Source: Bin52 sp965243345 (lineage in GTDB: Bacteria > Pseudomonadota > Alphaproteobacteria > Thalassobaculales > Thalassobaculaceae). Taken from it: DNA of 64,000 nt. The stretch is taken from the NCBI GenBank assembly GCA_965243345.1, contig CBDEUR010000003.1, positions 1,674,001 to 1,738,000 on the forward strand, given 5' to 3'. How positions within the stretch are numbered: the first letter of the stretch is position 1; the number at the start of each line of letters is the position of its first letter. A program made the translations under genes and the position numbers. Positions 35,415 through 44,778 of this stretch are shown here, piece by piece. The notes under the pieces were generated by a model that saw only the letters and a program-made list of their open reading frames with translations, was not told the DNA's origin and made no database searches.

Positions 35415-37055
35415 GTGGCTCGATTCAAGACCGACTACAGCCTGAGCGACCTGTGGCAGGACGCACTCGGCGGCACCACGGCGATGTTTGTCGCCCTGCC
35501 GCTCGCAGTCGCCTACGGCGTTGTTTCCGGCCTGGGAGCCGCGGCCGGGCTGTACGGCGCCGTCGCGGTCGGGTTGTTCACCGCGCTGTTCGGCGGCACG
35601 TCGACCCAGATATCGGGACCAACGGCGCCGATGGCCATCATCATGGCGGTGATCGTCACCGACTATTCGAACACCCTGTCCGAAGCCCTCTTGATCGTGA
35701 TGCTTGCCGGGGTGTTGCAGATGGTGATCGGGCTGCTGAGGCTCGGCCGGTTCGTCGCCTACACCCCGTACACGGTGGTGGCCAGCTTCATGACGGCCAT
35801 CGGTATCCTGGTGATGGCGATCCAGGTCCTGCCACTGCTCGGCTCGGCACCGGCGTCGGGAGGGGTTATCGGCATGCTGTCGGGGTTGCCCGACGCGCTG
35901 CGCACCGTCAACTACAGTGCGCTTGCCATTGGATGCGCCACCCTCGGCGTGGCCATCACCTGGCCCGGCCGGCTTCACCGCTACCTGCCGCGCACGCTTG
36001 CCGGACTGGCGGCGGGAACCGCGCTGGGCGTGCTGTGGCTGGGCGATGCACCGGTCCTCGGGCCGGTTCCGACCACCCTCATGGTTCCTGACCTGACCCT
36101 GCCGTCGATCAACTTCCTGCTTGACGCGCTGCAGCCCGCGCTGCTTCTGGCGTCGATCGGCTCGATCGTCAGCCTGCTCACCGCGCTCGCCGCCGATTCC
36201 CTGACCCGGACGAGCCATGACCCGGAGCGGGAACTGGTCAGCCAGGGTCTCGGCAACCTGGCCGCCGGGCTGATCGGGGGCCTGCCGGGCGCCGGAACCC
36301 CGGTCTACACGGTCGCCAATATCCGTGCCGGAGGACGCACGAGGGTATCGGGCCTGATCTGCGCCCTGCTGTTGCTGGCGCTGCTTCTCGGTCTTGCCCC
36401 CTATGCCGACCCGATCCCGCTGGCGGCCCTCGCCGGCGTGCTCTTCAAGGTCGGGTGGGACCTGGTCGACTGGTCACTGCTGTTGCGCCTGCGCAAGCTT
36501 CGCGGCGAATACGCTGTCACCATCGTGGTCACGACGCTGATAGCCGTGTTCATCGGTCCGATCATGGCGGTGGTGCTGGGAATGATCATCTCTTTCCTCG
36601 CCGGCGCCCTGCGGGTCGGGCAACTGGAACTCGACAGCGTGATTTCGGTCCCGTTGCTGGATTCGGTCTTTCTTTACGACGACGACGAACCGGAGGATGC
36701 GGACCCGTTTTCGGCGCGGGTCGGAATGCTTGTTCTCAAGGGGAACCTCACGGTGGCGTCGTCGAAGAAACTGGTCCGCATCATCAGTATCGACCTGCTC
36801 GAGCACGAGGTCGTGATCCTCGACTTTGCCGGCGTGACCTTCATGGACGACAGCGCCGCGACCGTGGTGAGGCAACTGATCGACCTCGCGGCCAACGAGG
36901 GAACACCAACCATTGTCACCGGGAGTTCAGGGGAGATTGCCGAAACACTCGATGCCTTCGATGTCCTGCACGCGGTCCCGGGCGAGCGGATTGTCGAGGA
37001 CCAGGACCAGGCCCGGGGCCTCGTCCGGCAGATCCTGGGACTTGATCCGGCATGA
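35415..37055 (+). CDS. SulP-family anion transporter with STAS domain
   Basis: A 546-residue inner-membrane carrier. The SulP signature region is ALPLAVAYGVVSGLGAAAGLYGAVAVGLFTALFGGTSTQISGPTAP, about eleven to fourteen helices follow up to residue ~400, and the C-terminal cytoplasmic STAS domain includes LKGNLTVASSKKLVRII and VVILDFAGVTFMDDSAATVV. Substrates in the family include sulfate, bicarbonate and dicarboxylates; none can be chosen here. The start is GTG at 35415 with GGAAGG just upstream. Confidence 0.92.
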   Translation: MARFKTDYSLSDLWQDALGGTTAMFVALPLAVAYGVVSGLGAAAGLYGAVAVGLFTALFGGTSTQISGPTAPMAIIMAVIVTDYSNTLSEALLIVMLAGVLQMVIGLLRLGRFVAYTPYTVVASFMTAIGILVMAIQVLPLLGSAPASGGVIGMLSGLPDALRTVNYSALAIGCATLGVAITWPGRLHRYLPRTLAGLAAGTALGVLWLGDAPVLGPVPTTLMVPDLTLPSINFLLDALQPALLLASIGSIVSLLTALAADSLTRTSHDPERELVSQGLGNLAAGLIGGLPGAGTPVYTVANIRAGGRTRVSGLICALLLLALLLGLAPYADPIPLAALAGVLFKVGWDLVDWSLLLRLRKLRGEYAVTIVVTTLIAVFIGPIMAVVLGMIISFLAGALRVGQLELDSVISVPLLDSVFLYDDDEPEDADPFSARVGMLVLKGNLTVASSKKLVRIISIDLLEHEVVILDFAGVTFMDDSAATVVRQLIDLAANEGTPTIVTGSSGEIAETLDAFDVLHAVPGERIVEDQDQARGLVRQILGLDPA

Positions 37056-37684
37056 TCCGGATCCGGAGCATCGGAAACCGTTCCCCTGCCTGACCCGGAG
37101 GATTCCCCGGTACTTCGTCCCGGCTGCCGCCTCCTGCCAGGGAAGCCGCCACGCCAGTCCGGTCCTTCGCGGCCCTGCCGGCCGGCCGGACCCGAAGCAC
37201 ACCCGGGTAGAGCCGGGGCAACAACGGACGACACCCGTGTTCGTCCGGGGCTTCCCGGTTCGATCGATGCATGACCGGGGACGGACGACCGTGCCACGTG
37301 TAGAGTACGGCTCCACCAAAATCCGTGGACAGAACGTCATCGGACGGCGTACTTCCTGTCCATACCGCCACTGTCCGCAAGGAAACCGGCTTCAGGACAG
37401 CACCCGCCGATTGAACGGACGGGAGCACGATGCGCCGCAGACCGGTCAGCAATTGCGCAAGCGATGGAATCCGCCGTTGACGGGCGTGCCCGGCTGGCCG
37501 AGTTCTTCCATCAGGGTTCGCCACCCGGCTTCTGTCCGGTAGATCCGAGTTGGCTCGGTAACGGCTGGCGCCGACCAGTCCCGTGACACGGAACTCTCTC
37601 CGATCCTCGTGAATGGACCGGACAAGACTCCTGTGCAAACCCTCGGCAGATCAGCGAAATTGCTCAACGTCGAGGTTCAACTGC
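37056..37684. other. 629-base stretch without a recognisable gene
   Basis: Between the SulP gene and the small secreted-protein gene only short arginine/proline-rich frames occur on both strands, with no family resemblance. No tRNA, repeat or clear promoter is seen. It marks the start of the disturbed region that runs to about 47,000. Confidence 0.6.
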
Positions 37685-37984
37685 CTAGCAACTGGAGAGC
37701 ACCATCCGGCCGTCGCAATTGTTCAGTTTGCTCACCTCGGTCAGCTTCACCTTGGCCGTATCCCACCAGTAGCTCGAGCCCACCCTGTCGCACTTCGCGG
37801 TGATTTCGCACTTCTCGCCGACATAGGTTATGGTCGCTTGCGAGCAGCTCTTGCTTGCCGAACTGACACTCCACAAGATCGAGCAAACAGTGTCATTGCC
37901 AGCACGGGCCTCGCCCAGGGGCAACGAGGCGAGAGCGATGACGCTTAGCAGTCCCAGAACCCCTCGAAGCTTCGCTGCTGTCAT
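37685..37984 (-). CDS. small secreted cysteine-rich protein, possibly CVNH-like
   Basis: The 99-residue product has a clear signal peptide (LRGVLGLLSVIALASLPLG, cleavage near ARA-GN at residues 28-29) and a mature part of about 70 residues with six cysteines. The half with CEITAKCDR, then KVKLTEVSKLNNCDGRM, resembles the cyanovirin-N homology pattern (L-x-A-x-C, then I-x-N-x-DG-x-L), but the match is short and not proven. AAAGGAG lies just before the ATG. No partner gene is evident. An extracytoplasmic role, perhaps carbohydrate binding, is a guess. Confidence 0.6.
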   Translation of the reverse strand: MTAAKLRGVLGLLSVIALASLPLGEARAGNDTVCSILWSVSSASKSCSQATITYVGEKCEITAKCDRVGSSYWWDTAKVKLTEVSKLNNCDGRMVLSSC

Positions 37985-38162
37985 GTCGCACTCCTTTCGG
38001 TTGCAAGGAGACTGAACAGGCTGTCAGGCCGGGTCCGGGAAACACGGCACTCCCGGTTCCGATCTCGCAGGGTCCGTTCGTCCGCCCACCGTGGCGCGGT
38101 GAGCGCAGGAAACGCGGAACCCTGCTTCCGGGGAGAGTATCGTGGCCCACAGCCCTGTAAAT

Positions 38163-38178
38163 CCTCCCACTTGGGAGG
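38163..38178. repeat. 16-base palindrome
   Basis: CCTCCCA-CT-TGGGAGG has perfect seven-base arms. It lies just before the helicase gene fragment, at the boundary of disturbed sequence. No T-run follows. It may be an operator or a recombination scar. Confidence 0.35.
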
Positions 38179-38249
38179 GTTGGAAGTCCGTCCCCGGTGC
38201 CGGTGAAGCCGCAAGCAGCAGTACAGACGCCGGCTGGCGGTGGGCCGTC

Positions 38250-38632
38250 AGCGGCGATCCGCGAGCAGGCGGTCCCGCTCGTCCTGCAGGGCCGCGATGT
38301 TCTTGGCTGTGCTCAGACGGGAACCGGCAAGACCGCGTCCTTCACCCTGCCAATGATCGATGTCCTTATCCTCCGGACAGGCCAAGGCACGCATGCCTCG
38401 TTCGCTGGTCCTGTGCCCGACGAGGGAGCTTGCCGCCCAGGTCGCGGACAGTTTCGAGCGCTGCGTCAAGAACTGTTCACTCACCAAGGCACTGCTGATC
38501 GGCGGCGTCGCCCTCGGTGAACAGGATCTGCAACTCGACCGCGGCGTTGGCGTGCCGATCGCCACTCCCGGGCGATTGCTCGACCACATCGAACGCGGCC
38601 GGGTCCTCCTGAACGATGTCAAGATCCTGATC
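38250..38632 (+). pseudogene. frameshifted partial copy of the DEAD-box helicase gene
   Basis: This stretch matches the rhlE-type gene at about 33797-34182 almost base for base, covering the Q-motif, Walker A (CAQTGTGKTASFTLPMID), PTREL and TPGR. One extra base near 38364-38370 (GTCCTTATCCTCC against ATCCTCTCCTCC) shifts the frame after the Walker A region, so the two halves lie in different frames. Homology ends at GTCAAGATCCTGATC, before the DEAD motif. No start codon or ribosome site is retained. It is a dead duplication about 4.5 kb from its parent. Confidence 0.88.
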
Positions 38633-39077
38633 ACGGGCAGTGCATTGTCGCCGGGATGGCTGAGATTGCGGTCGTTGCCAGCCGCCTGTGCCTCGGCAAC
38701 TGCCAGTCGATGGGAGGTCATGCGCCGTTCACAATGCCCTGCAGATCCCGCGTATGCGGGCATGCCTGAATGGGAAGACCGGGTATGTTCGCGGACACGG
38801 AACCGGAAGGCATGAGGCCTCAACGCAGCGAGGTCTTCGGGAAACTCGCGCGCCTGGCCGTCCGCACAGGGCAGCGCCGTAACCAGCCAGAGTCAGTCCC
38901 GGGGCGTGCCGGTCCAGAACCGCGCCGGGCCGGGGGAGTTCGTCCGTGCCGAGATAGCAGGCGACTGGCTTCTTCGGACCGACCCGGACATTGCTACAGG
39001 CGTCAGGCGCGTGTTCGCCCAGCTCATTCCGTTACCACGCGGTCTCGAGCATGGCGTCCAGGATGTCGGGGGCTCGG
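38633..39077. other. non-coding or degenerate stretch
   Basis: Nothing recognisable is encoded between the helicase fragment and the ferric-reductase remnant. The short frames are Arg- and Pro-rich antisense-type sequence. Confidence 0.5.
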
Positions 39078-39233
39078 CTGACCGCACCGGGCTCCATGCG
39101 CACGGCGCTGTCGAAAGGATTCGCGGCGAGAGGTGTGCCGGTTCGCGACTTCAGGTACGAGGAGTTCGAGATCCGCTCCGGCATAGGCCTGAGGGCGCTC
39201 GCCGCTTGCCTGCTCGATCGCATGATGCGGGCA
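39078..39233 (+). pseudogene. C-terminal remnant of a ferric reductase/ferredoxin reductase-like FAD-NAD domain
   Basis: The frame reads APGSMRTALSKGFAARGVP then VRDFRYEEFEIRSGIGLRALA. This matches the last NAD-binding segment of ferric reductase-like FAD-binding proteins, where CGPxxMRxAL precedes a helix and the terminal FxYEEFEIRSGxGL. The Cys of the CGP motif is altered and nothing upstream in frame resembles the rest of the protein. It is therefore a gene relic, about 50 residues long. Confidence 0.5.
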
Positions 39234-39725
39234 CGCAACGGGCACGCCGGCGGTGCCGACCAGGGATCCGCCAGCACGCAGAGCGGCCGGGAATAGCCGC
39301 GGGAGCGCGGGCCCCTCCTCGTATTCCACCGCACGCGCAACGACGGTCGCGGCCCGCGAGCCGGCAGCGCACGCGAGGTCACGGCGAGGCAGATCCGGCA
39401 CCCGCCGGACACCGGCCGCCCGGTCCATCCGGTTTCGCAGCGTGTACTCGCTTGCGGTGACATCGACGCCTCGGTGAGAGCGTTTTCGACGCCCTGGCGT
39501 ACCGAAGGCGCAACCACCGCGGGAGGGAATGGCCACCAGGAGCCCTGCATGACAAGGCGGCGGTGCCGCCCGCGCGGTCGAGCGCGGGGTCGTTGACAAG
39601 ATTCCCGCCGGCACGTGAACTACGTACTGGCAGCCGCCATCATGCTGGCCACGGTGCCCGGACACCGGCGCGGATGTGGCGAGCCGAGCGGCATCTGGAA
39701 GCGCCTTCAGGGAGAACCGGCACCG
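39234..39725. other. 492-base stretch without a recognisable gene
   Basis: No family-like frame is found on either strand. The 3' part should contain the promoter of the TRAP permease genes. The frame of the small permease is open from 39615, but that segment is not conserved. Confidence 0.5.
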
Positions 39726-40277
39726 ATGCTGCGTTCCGTCCCCGGCCACGTCTACCGCAACTTCGAGCAGTACTTCTGCGCCTTCCTCATGCTGCTCGTG
39801 GTGTTCTGCCTCGGCGCCCAGGTGTTTTTCCGCTTCGTTCTGAACGCGTCGCTGACCTGGTCGGAAGAACTCAGTCGCTTCGCGTTCATCTGGCTCGTCT
39901 ACATGGGGGCGGTTCTCGGCGCGAAGGAACGGATCCACATCCGGGTCACCGCGTTTCACCGCCTGCTCCCCCTCGGCATCCGCGGCTGGGTGATCCCGGC
40001 CGCAGACCTGTTCTGGGTCACAATCAATCTCGTCTTCGCCTGGCAGGGCGCGCTGCAGGTCGCCCACCTGCTGAAGTTCAGCTACATCTCCCCGGCGCTG
40101 CAGTGGAACATGGCCTTCATCTACGCGGTGGTGCCGCTCGGCTTCCTGTTCATGAGCCTTCGCATCGTCGAGGGCCACTGGCGCGACTGGCGAAACGGCA
40201 CCCTCGGACAGTGGAGGGATGACATGGTCTTCGCTGCCGAGCCCGGAGACACACCGGTCCGGCGGGACGAACCATGA
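39726..40277 (+). CDS. dctQ: TRAP transporter small permease (DctQ type)
   Basis: The 183-residue membrane protein has four hydrophobic segments (about residues 16-38, 51-70, 90-112 and 127-148) and the DctQ motif FRFVLNASLTWSEELSRFAFIWLVYMGAVLGAKERIHIRV. It forms the membrane unit of a TRAP importer with the large permease encoded immediately downstream. The start at 39726 begins the conserved part and has GGGAGAA upstream. Confidence 0.88.
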   Translation: MLRSVPGHVYRNFEQYFCAFLMLLVVFCLGAQVFFRFVLNASLTWSEELSRFAFIWLVYMGAVLGAKERIHIRVTAFHRLLPLGIRGWVIPAADLFWVTINLVFAWQGALQVAHLLKFSYISPALQWNMAFIYAVVPLGFLFMSLRIVEGHWRDWRNGTLGQWRDDMVFAAEPGDTPVRRDEP

Positions 40278-41557
40278 CTCTTGCCGCCCTGCTCGGAACC
40301 CTGGCCGTCTGCCTCGTCATCGGGGTGCCGATCTTCATGGCGCTCGGCATTGCCACCGTGGTTGCGCTCACGGTGTCCGACATCCCGATGCTGATCCTCG
40401 GGCAGACACTCTACCAGGGGGTGGACAAGTTCCCGCTGCTCGCGATCCCCTGTTTCATCCTCGCAGGCTCGCTGATGGAACGCGGCGGGGTCACACACCA
40501 GATCATCGCGGTGATCAACCAGTTTACCGGGCGCGTACGCGGCGGACTCGGCATCGCCACCATCCTCGCCTGCATGTTCTTCTCGGCCATCAGCGGTTCC
40601 GGACCGGGCACGGTGGCGGCCGTCGGCTCGGTGATGATCCCCGCCATGCTGCGGGCCGGGCACGGCCGGGACTACGCCGGTGCGGTTTCCTCCTCCGGTG
40701 GCACCCTGGGGATCCTGATCCCGCCCAGCAACCCGATGATCATCTACGGGGTGATTGCCCAGACCTCGATCGTGGGACTGTTCATGGCCGGCATCGTGCC
40801 CGGGATCATGATCGGTGTCGCACACTGCCTGGTCGCCTATCTCGTCGCCCGTCACGTTGGCTACAAGGCGACCGGGGAACGCTTCAGCTTCAGGGAATTC
40901 ACCTGCGCCTGCTGGCGCGGCAAGTTCGCGCTTGCGGCACCCTTTCTCATCCTCGGCGGGATCTACGCCGGCGTGTTCACACCGGTCGAGGCGTCGGTGA
41001 TCGCGGTGTTCTACGGCGCCTTCGTCGGCGGCGTCATCAATCGCGTGCTCGATCTCAGGGCGATCTTCGACTCACTCGTCGAGGCCGCCCGCATCTCGAC
41101 CGCCATGATCATCGTCGCGACATCGACGGTGTTCGGCCAGATCCTGACGGTGAACCAGGCGCCTCACAGGCTGGCGGAGTTGCTGGCGACCCTGTCCAGC
41201 GATCCCTTCACCATCCTGCTGATCATCATCTTCGCCTTCTTCATCCTCGGGATGTTCATGGAGACCCTGTCGACCATAATCATCGTCACCCCGGTGTTGC
41301 TGCCGGTCGTGGTTCAGCTCGGCATCGATCCGATCCACTTCGGGATCCTGTTCGTGGTCACCAACGAGGTCGCCTTCCTGACACCGCCGCTCGGCGCGAA
41401 CCTGTTCGTGGCCAGCCAGCTTGCCAAGGTTCCGCTCGAGCGCCTCAGCCTGCACGTCCTGCCGCATATCGCGGCAATCGTGCTCTGCATCCTGCTGCTG
41501 GCCTACTTCCCCGAGATCAGCCTGTGGCTGCCGCACCTGCTTGGCTACGGCCTGTAG
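40274..41557 (+). CDS. dctM: TRAP transporter large permease (DctM type)
   Basis: A 427-residue protein with about twelve hydrophobic helices. Family motifs include VIGVPIFMALGIA, LLAIPCFILAGSLME, SAISGSGPGTVAAVGSVMIP, GGTLGILIPPSNPMIIYG and a C-terminal EVAFLTPPLGANLFVAS. It uses a sodium or proton gradient to import organic acids delivered by the binding protein. The start overlaps the dctQ stop (ATGA). The binding-protein gene is convergent, on the opposite strand. Confidence 0.92.
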   Translation: MTLAALLGTLAVCLVIGVPIFMALGIATVVALTVSDIPMLILGQTLYQGVDKFPLLAIPCFILAGSLMERGGVTHQIIAVINQFTGRVRGGLGIATILACMFFSAISGSGPGTVAAVGSVMIPAMLRAGHGRDYAGAVSSSGGTLGILIPPSNPMIIYGVIAQTSIVGLFMAGIVPGIMIGVAHCLVAYLVARHVGYKATGERFSFREFTCACWRGKFALAAPFLILGGIYAGVFTPVEASVIAVFYGAFVGGVINRVLDLRAIFDSLVEAARISTAMIIVATSTVFGQILTVNQAPHRLAELLATLSSDPFTILLIIIFAFFILGMFMETLSTIIIVTPVLLPVVVQLGIDPIHFGILFVVTNEVAFLTPPLGANLFVASQLAKVPLERLSLHVLPHIAAIVLCILLLAYFPEISLWLPHLLGYGL

Positions 41558-41635
41558 CGGCCATGACCGGCGGCCGGGCGCCGGGCCGGGCTCTCGTGGT
41601 GCCCAGCCCGCCGGTCGCGGCCCGCGAGCCGGTGA

Positions 41636-42634
41636 TCAGCCCTTGCGGAACTCCTCCAGGAAGGCCACCACCTCGTCCACGAACTCCTTGCCGCCGATCT
41701 TGTCGTAGAACATCGGCCAGACCGACTTCGCCTTCTCGATCCACTCGCGCTCGTTGTCCGCGGGAACGGTGATCTCGAGACCGGCCTCGACCGACTGCAG
41801 CGCCGCCGTGCCCTCGCGCGCGATGGCCCACTGCCGTTCCTCGTCCTGGGCGAGCTTTGCGGCCTCGTCCACGATGCCGCGGAGTTCCGGATCGAGTCCC
41901 TGGTACCACGCCTCGTTCACCAGGACCGGGCCGATCCAGAGCAGGTAGTGAATGTTGGTGATGTAGTCCTGCACCTCGTCGAACCGGACGGCGGGGATGG
42001 CGGCGTAGGGATTGTCCTGACCGTCGACCACCTTCTGCTGCAGCGCGTTGAACACCTCGGTCCAGGCCATCGGAACCGGGTCGATTCCCCAGGCCTTGTA
42101 GGCCGCGATCATGATCTCGTTCTTCGGTACCCGGATGCGAAGACCCTGCAGGTCCGCAGGCGTGCGAACGGGCTTCTTGGAGTTGGTGAGCACCCGGAAA
42201 CCGCCGGTCATCCACGCGACAGCACGCATGTTGGCCTGCTCGGCCATTGTGTCGTTGAGCCGGTCACGCAGCGGGCTGTCCAGCACCGCCCATGCCTCCT
42301 CGAAGTTGTTCCACATGTACGGCAGGCTGCAGAAACCGACGATCGGCGCAAACGGGGTGACGTTGTTTACCGCCGCACTCGTCATGTTGAGAATGCCGCT
42401 CGACACCTGGTTCACGTTGTCCTGCTCGGAACCAAGCTGGCCTCCAAGGAACACGTCGACCTTGATGCGGCCACCGGACAGTGCCTCGGCATGTTTCTTG
42501 AACGCGTGGCCGAACACGCCGTGGTAACTGTCGTCGGGGTTGGCCGAGGCAAACTTGATCGTGACGTCCTGGGCATTGACCGGTTGCAGGGCTGCCATCA
42601 GCAGCACCGCAGCCGCTGTCATGAGCTTCTTCAT
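41636..42634 (-). CDS. dctP: TRAP transporter substrate-binding protein (DctP type)
   Basis: The 332-residue periplasmic protein has a signal peptide (MKKLMTAAAVLLMAALQPVNA, cleavage about residue 21) and the DctP fold: IKFASANPDDSYHGVFGHAFKKHAEAL, then GRIKVDVFLGGQLGSEQDNVNQV. The carboxylate-binding Arg lies in LRIRVPKNEIM and the dimerisation region has GQDNPYAAI. It would capture an organic acid for the DctQM pair. It is separated from dctQM by strand and by convergence, so it must have its own promoter. Confidence 0.9.
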   Translation of the reverse strand: MKKLMTAAAVLLMAALQPVNAQDVTIKFASANPDDSYHGVFGHAFKKHAEALSGGRIKVDVFLGGQLGSEQDNVNQVSSGILNMTSAAVNNVTPFAPIVGFCSLPYMWNNFEEAWAVLDSPLRDRLNDTMAEQANMRAVAWMTGGFRVLTNSKKPVRTPADLQGLRIRVPKNEIMIAAYKAWGIDPVPMAWTEVFNALQQKVVDGQDNPYAAIPAVRFDEVQDYITNIHYLLWIGPVLVNEAWYQGLDPELRGIVDEAAKLAQDEERQWAIAREGTAALQSVEAGLEITVPADNEREWIEKAKSVWPMFYDKIGGKEFVDEVVAFLEEFRKG

Positions 42635-42791
42635 GGGTGATCCCCCGGGTTGGAATGGTGTCGCCCGAAGGTGCGCCAGGGACTGCCGTCGGTGGACATG
42701 ACCCGCTGGCCCCACCTCCGATGCCGTGTCGAGCATGACACACAGGCCGAACTATCGCCAAGTCCGTGGCCCGGTTCGCCGGCGGGGACGA

Positions 42792-42955
42792 ACGGTGACT
42801 ACCGCTGACAGAGAACCTCGATCGCGGGCCTCCGTCAGTCCCTCATGGCACGGGCCGAGTTCACCATCGCCACACCGGCCTGTTCGCCGAGGACCAGGAT
42901 GACGGCCCGGTGTGGCGGTTTGCCGCCGGCCTCGACGATGGCACGGGAGCGGCGT
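42792..42955 (-). repeat. second copy of the methyltransferase gene 3' end
   Basis: The segment is similar to 44773-44937, the last part of the methyltransferase gene and the bases just after its stop. Shared blocks include CAGAGAACCTCGATCG and GGACCAGGATGACGGC. Both copies lie in the same orientation about 2 kb apart. This copy runs directly into the IS110 remnant. Confidence 0.75.
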
Positions 42956-43231
42956 CAGGCCGACCCAGCCCGCGAGCTCGCGCCGGTTGCGGAACTCCCG
43001 GGAAAAGATCTCATGCGTGAGCGGGGTCGCGTCGTGCGCGCCGATCCCCTTCAGGCCAACCGGCGCCGCGATCGTCGCGTCGGCCCGCTCCGCGCTGCCT
43101 GCGGCCGCGCCCGCGCGCACCGCCGTGTCGCGCTTGGCCTCGATCGCCTCGACATGCCGCATGACCAGTCCCAGCGGTTCGGCGAGCCGCGCGATCTCCT
43201 GGCAGTCCTGCGGCTTCCCGTTCTCCGTCAG
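42944..43231 (-). pseudogene. IS110-family transposase remnant
   Basis: In reverse translation the stretch reads IARLAEPLGLVMRHVEAIEAKRD, then GLKGIGAHDATPLTHEIFSREF and NRRELAGWVGLTPLP. This is the helix-hairpin-like and Tnp-20 (IS116/IS110/IS902) part of an IS110 transposase, where LxxLxGIG precedes E-x-F-x-R-x-FxNRRELAxxxGLxPxP. The N-terminal DEDD RuvC-like domain and the C-terminal catalytic Ser region are missing; the 3' side is replaced by the methyltransferase 3' copy. The element is immobile. Confidence 0.75.
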
Positions 43232-43529
43232 TCCCGGGCGCGCGCGGCGGGTGACAGCGCGCTCGAAACATGCGGGTCGCGAAGGTTGTGAACTCGCATG
43301 TCCTCCGGCCCGAGGGCGAGGACACCGTCCGGTGCCGCATCCCACGCAACCGCCACCTGGTCGCCGGGCACGGTCACGTGCGGAACGCTCCGGTCCCGGG
43401 ACGGAGTCGGCCTTGCAAATGGTGTCCCGGGACCCACCGTCCCGTCCGGTTGCCGATTGACGTAGAATGGAGCCGGGGAACGCGCCAGGACCGGAACCGA
43501 CGGCGGCGGGAATTCGCGGAGAGCACGGG

Positions 43530-44438
43530 ATGGGGAAAGCCTGGGAGTTGCCGGAGCCGTCGTGCGTGCTCGAAGTCCGCACCGCCGACGGATGCGTCAT
43601 CCATGTCCGCCGGCATGGCATCCCGTACGGGCCGCGCCTGCTTGTGACGCACGGGAACGGCATGGCCGCGGACGCCTATTTCCCCTTCTGGGGCGGATTG
43701 ACCGACCGGTTCGACATCTTCGTGCACGACCTGCGCAATCATGGCTGGAATTCGGTGGGCCGACTGGAGGACCATCGCATCGCCAACCTGGTCGACGACG
43801 GGCATCGCGTGGTGCGGGCGATCGGAGACAGGTTTGACGCAAGGCCCCTGGTCGGCGTGTTCCACTCGCTGTCCGGAATGATCGGGCTTCAGCAGGCCAT
43901 CGGCGGGATGGTCCGCTTCCGCGCGATCATCATCTTCGACTTTCCCGTGGTCCCGCCCGGAAAGACCCGCAAGGACCTTGAGGCGGTGGGAGCGTACCTG
44001 GCCCGGATCGCGCGAAATCGTCGCCGCCGCTACCCGACACACGAGAGTTTCGCGCGAGTGCTGGCCCGGGTACCGGTATTCAACAGGCTGCAGCCGAGGG
44101 ACTTCGACCTGATCGCACGAACGACCCTGAGGACGTGCGAGGACGGAAGTGTCGAACCCAGGTGCCCGCCGGAATTCGAAGCGCAGATGTTCGAGGAGTA
44201 TTTTTCCTGGTCGAGCATAACGGAGGCGAGAGACGCTCCCTGCCCGGTCAAGGCGATCTCCGCGGACCCGACGATTGTCGGTACCTACCTCCCGGGAGAA
44301 GGGATGGAGGAACTGATGCACGTCGATTACGACTTCGTCCCGGAGACTTCCCATCTGCACCAGATCGAAGCGCCGGAACAGTGCCGCCGGGCGATGCTGG
44401 AGTTTCTGGACGAAATCGGCTTTCGGAACGGAGCATGA
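43530..44438 (+). CDS. alpha/beta hydrolase
   Basis: A 302-residue cytoplasmic hydrolase. The oxyanion loop is VTHGNGMAADAYFPFWGGL, the nucleophile elbow is GVFHSLSGMIGLQQA (Ser in HSLSG), and a terminal His occurs in PETSHLHQIEAPEQC. DIFVHDLRNHGWN is the usual strand before the first catalytic loop. Substrate is unknown. The start at 43530 is supported by GGAGAG upstream and by the position of the first conserved strand. It lies between the IS110 remnant and the methyltransferase gene, which it converges on with a 340-base gap. Confidence 0.82.
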   Translation: MGKAWELPEPSCVLEVRTADGCVIHVRRHGIPYGPRLLVTHGNGMAADAYFPFWGGLTDRFDIFVHDLRNHGWNSVGRLEDHRIANLVDDGHRVVRAIGDRFDARPLVGVFHSLSGMIGLQQAIGGMVRFRAIIIFDFPVVPPGKTRKDLEAVGAYLARIARNRRRRYPTHESFARVLARVPVFNRLQPRDFDLIARTTLRTCEDGSVEPRCPPEFEAQMFEEYFSWSSITEARDAPCPVKAISADPTIVGTYLPGEGMEELMHVDYDFVPETSHLHQIEAPEQCRRAMLEFLDEIGFRNGA

Positions 44439-44778
44439 CGGGTTGGGGTCGAAACGGCCCCGTCGCTGACGGCCGGCGCGTTCCTGCAGGCGTTTCCGTC
44501 AAGCCCCGCTGCACGACCGCGTCTCCTGTTCCTTCCCCGTCCTCCTGCGTAGTGCCGTCGGTGTTGCGCAGGTTTCAGGCTGTTTCTCGCGCCGCACGTC
44601 GCCGGTGTCATGAGCCGCCCTGTGGTTTTCCCGCCCTCGAGGTCATGAAGCCAGGGAGGGCCCGGGCACTGTCCCCGGCGGACAGGCCGCGGTTGCGCCG
44701 CATCGGAACCGAACGGGGCACCACATGCACACCTGGCAGTTGGCACAGCCGGTCCCGGATGCACCGGGATCCGAACGA
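44439..44778. other. 340-base convergent intergenic stretch
   Basis: No gene-like frame on either strand. The last few bases belong to the repeat shared with 42792-42955. Confidence 0.5.

Noticed and set aside
43228..43437. A reverse frame with GDQVAVAWDAAPDGVLAL resembling the end of a PotA-like ABC ATPase (TOBE domain).
   Set aside because: The match is under 20 residues with no other support, so it is not called as a remnant.
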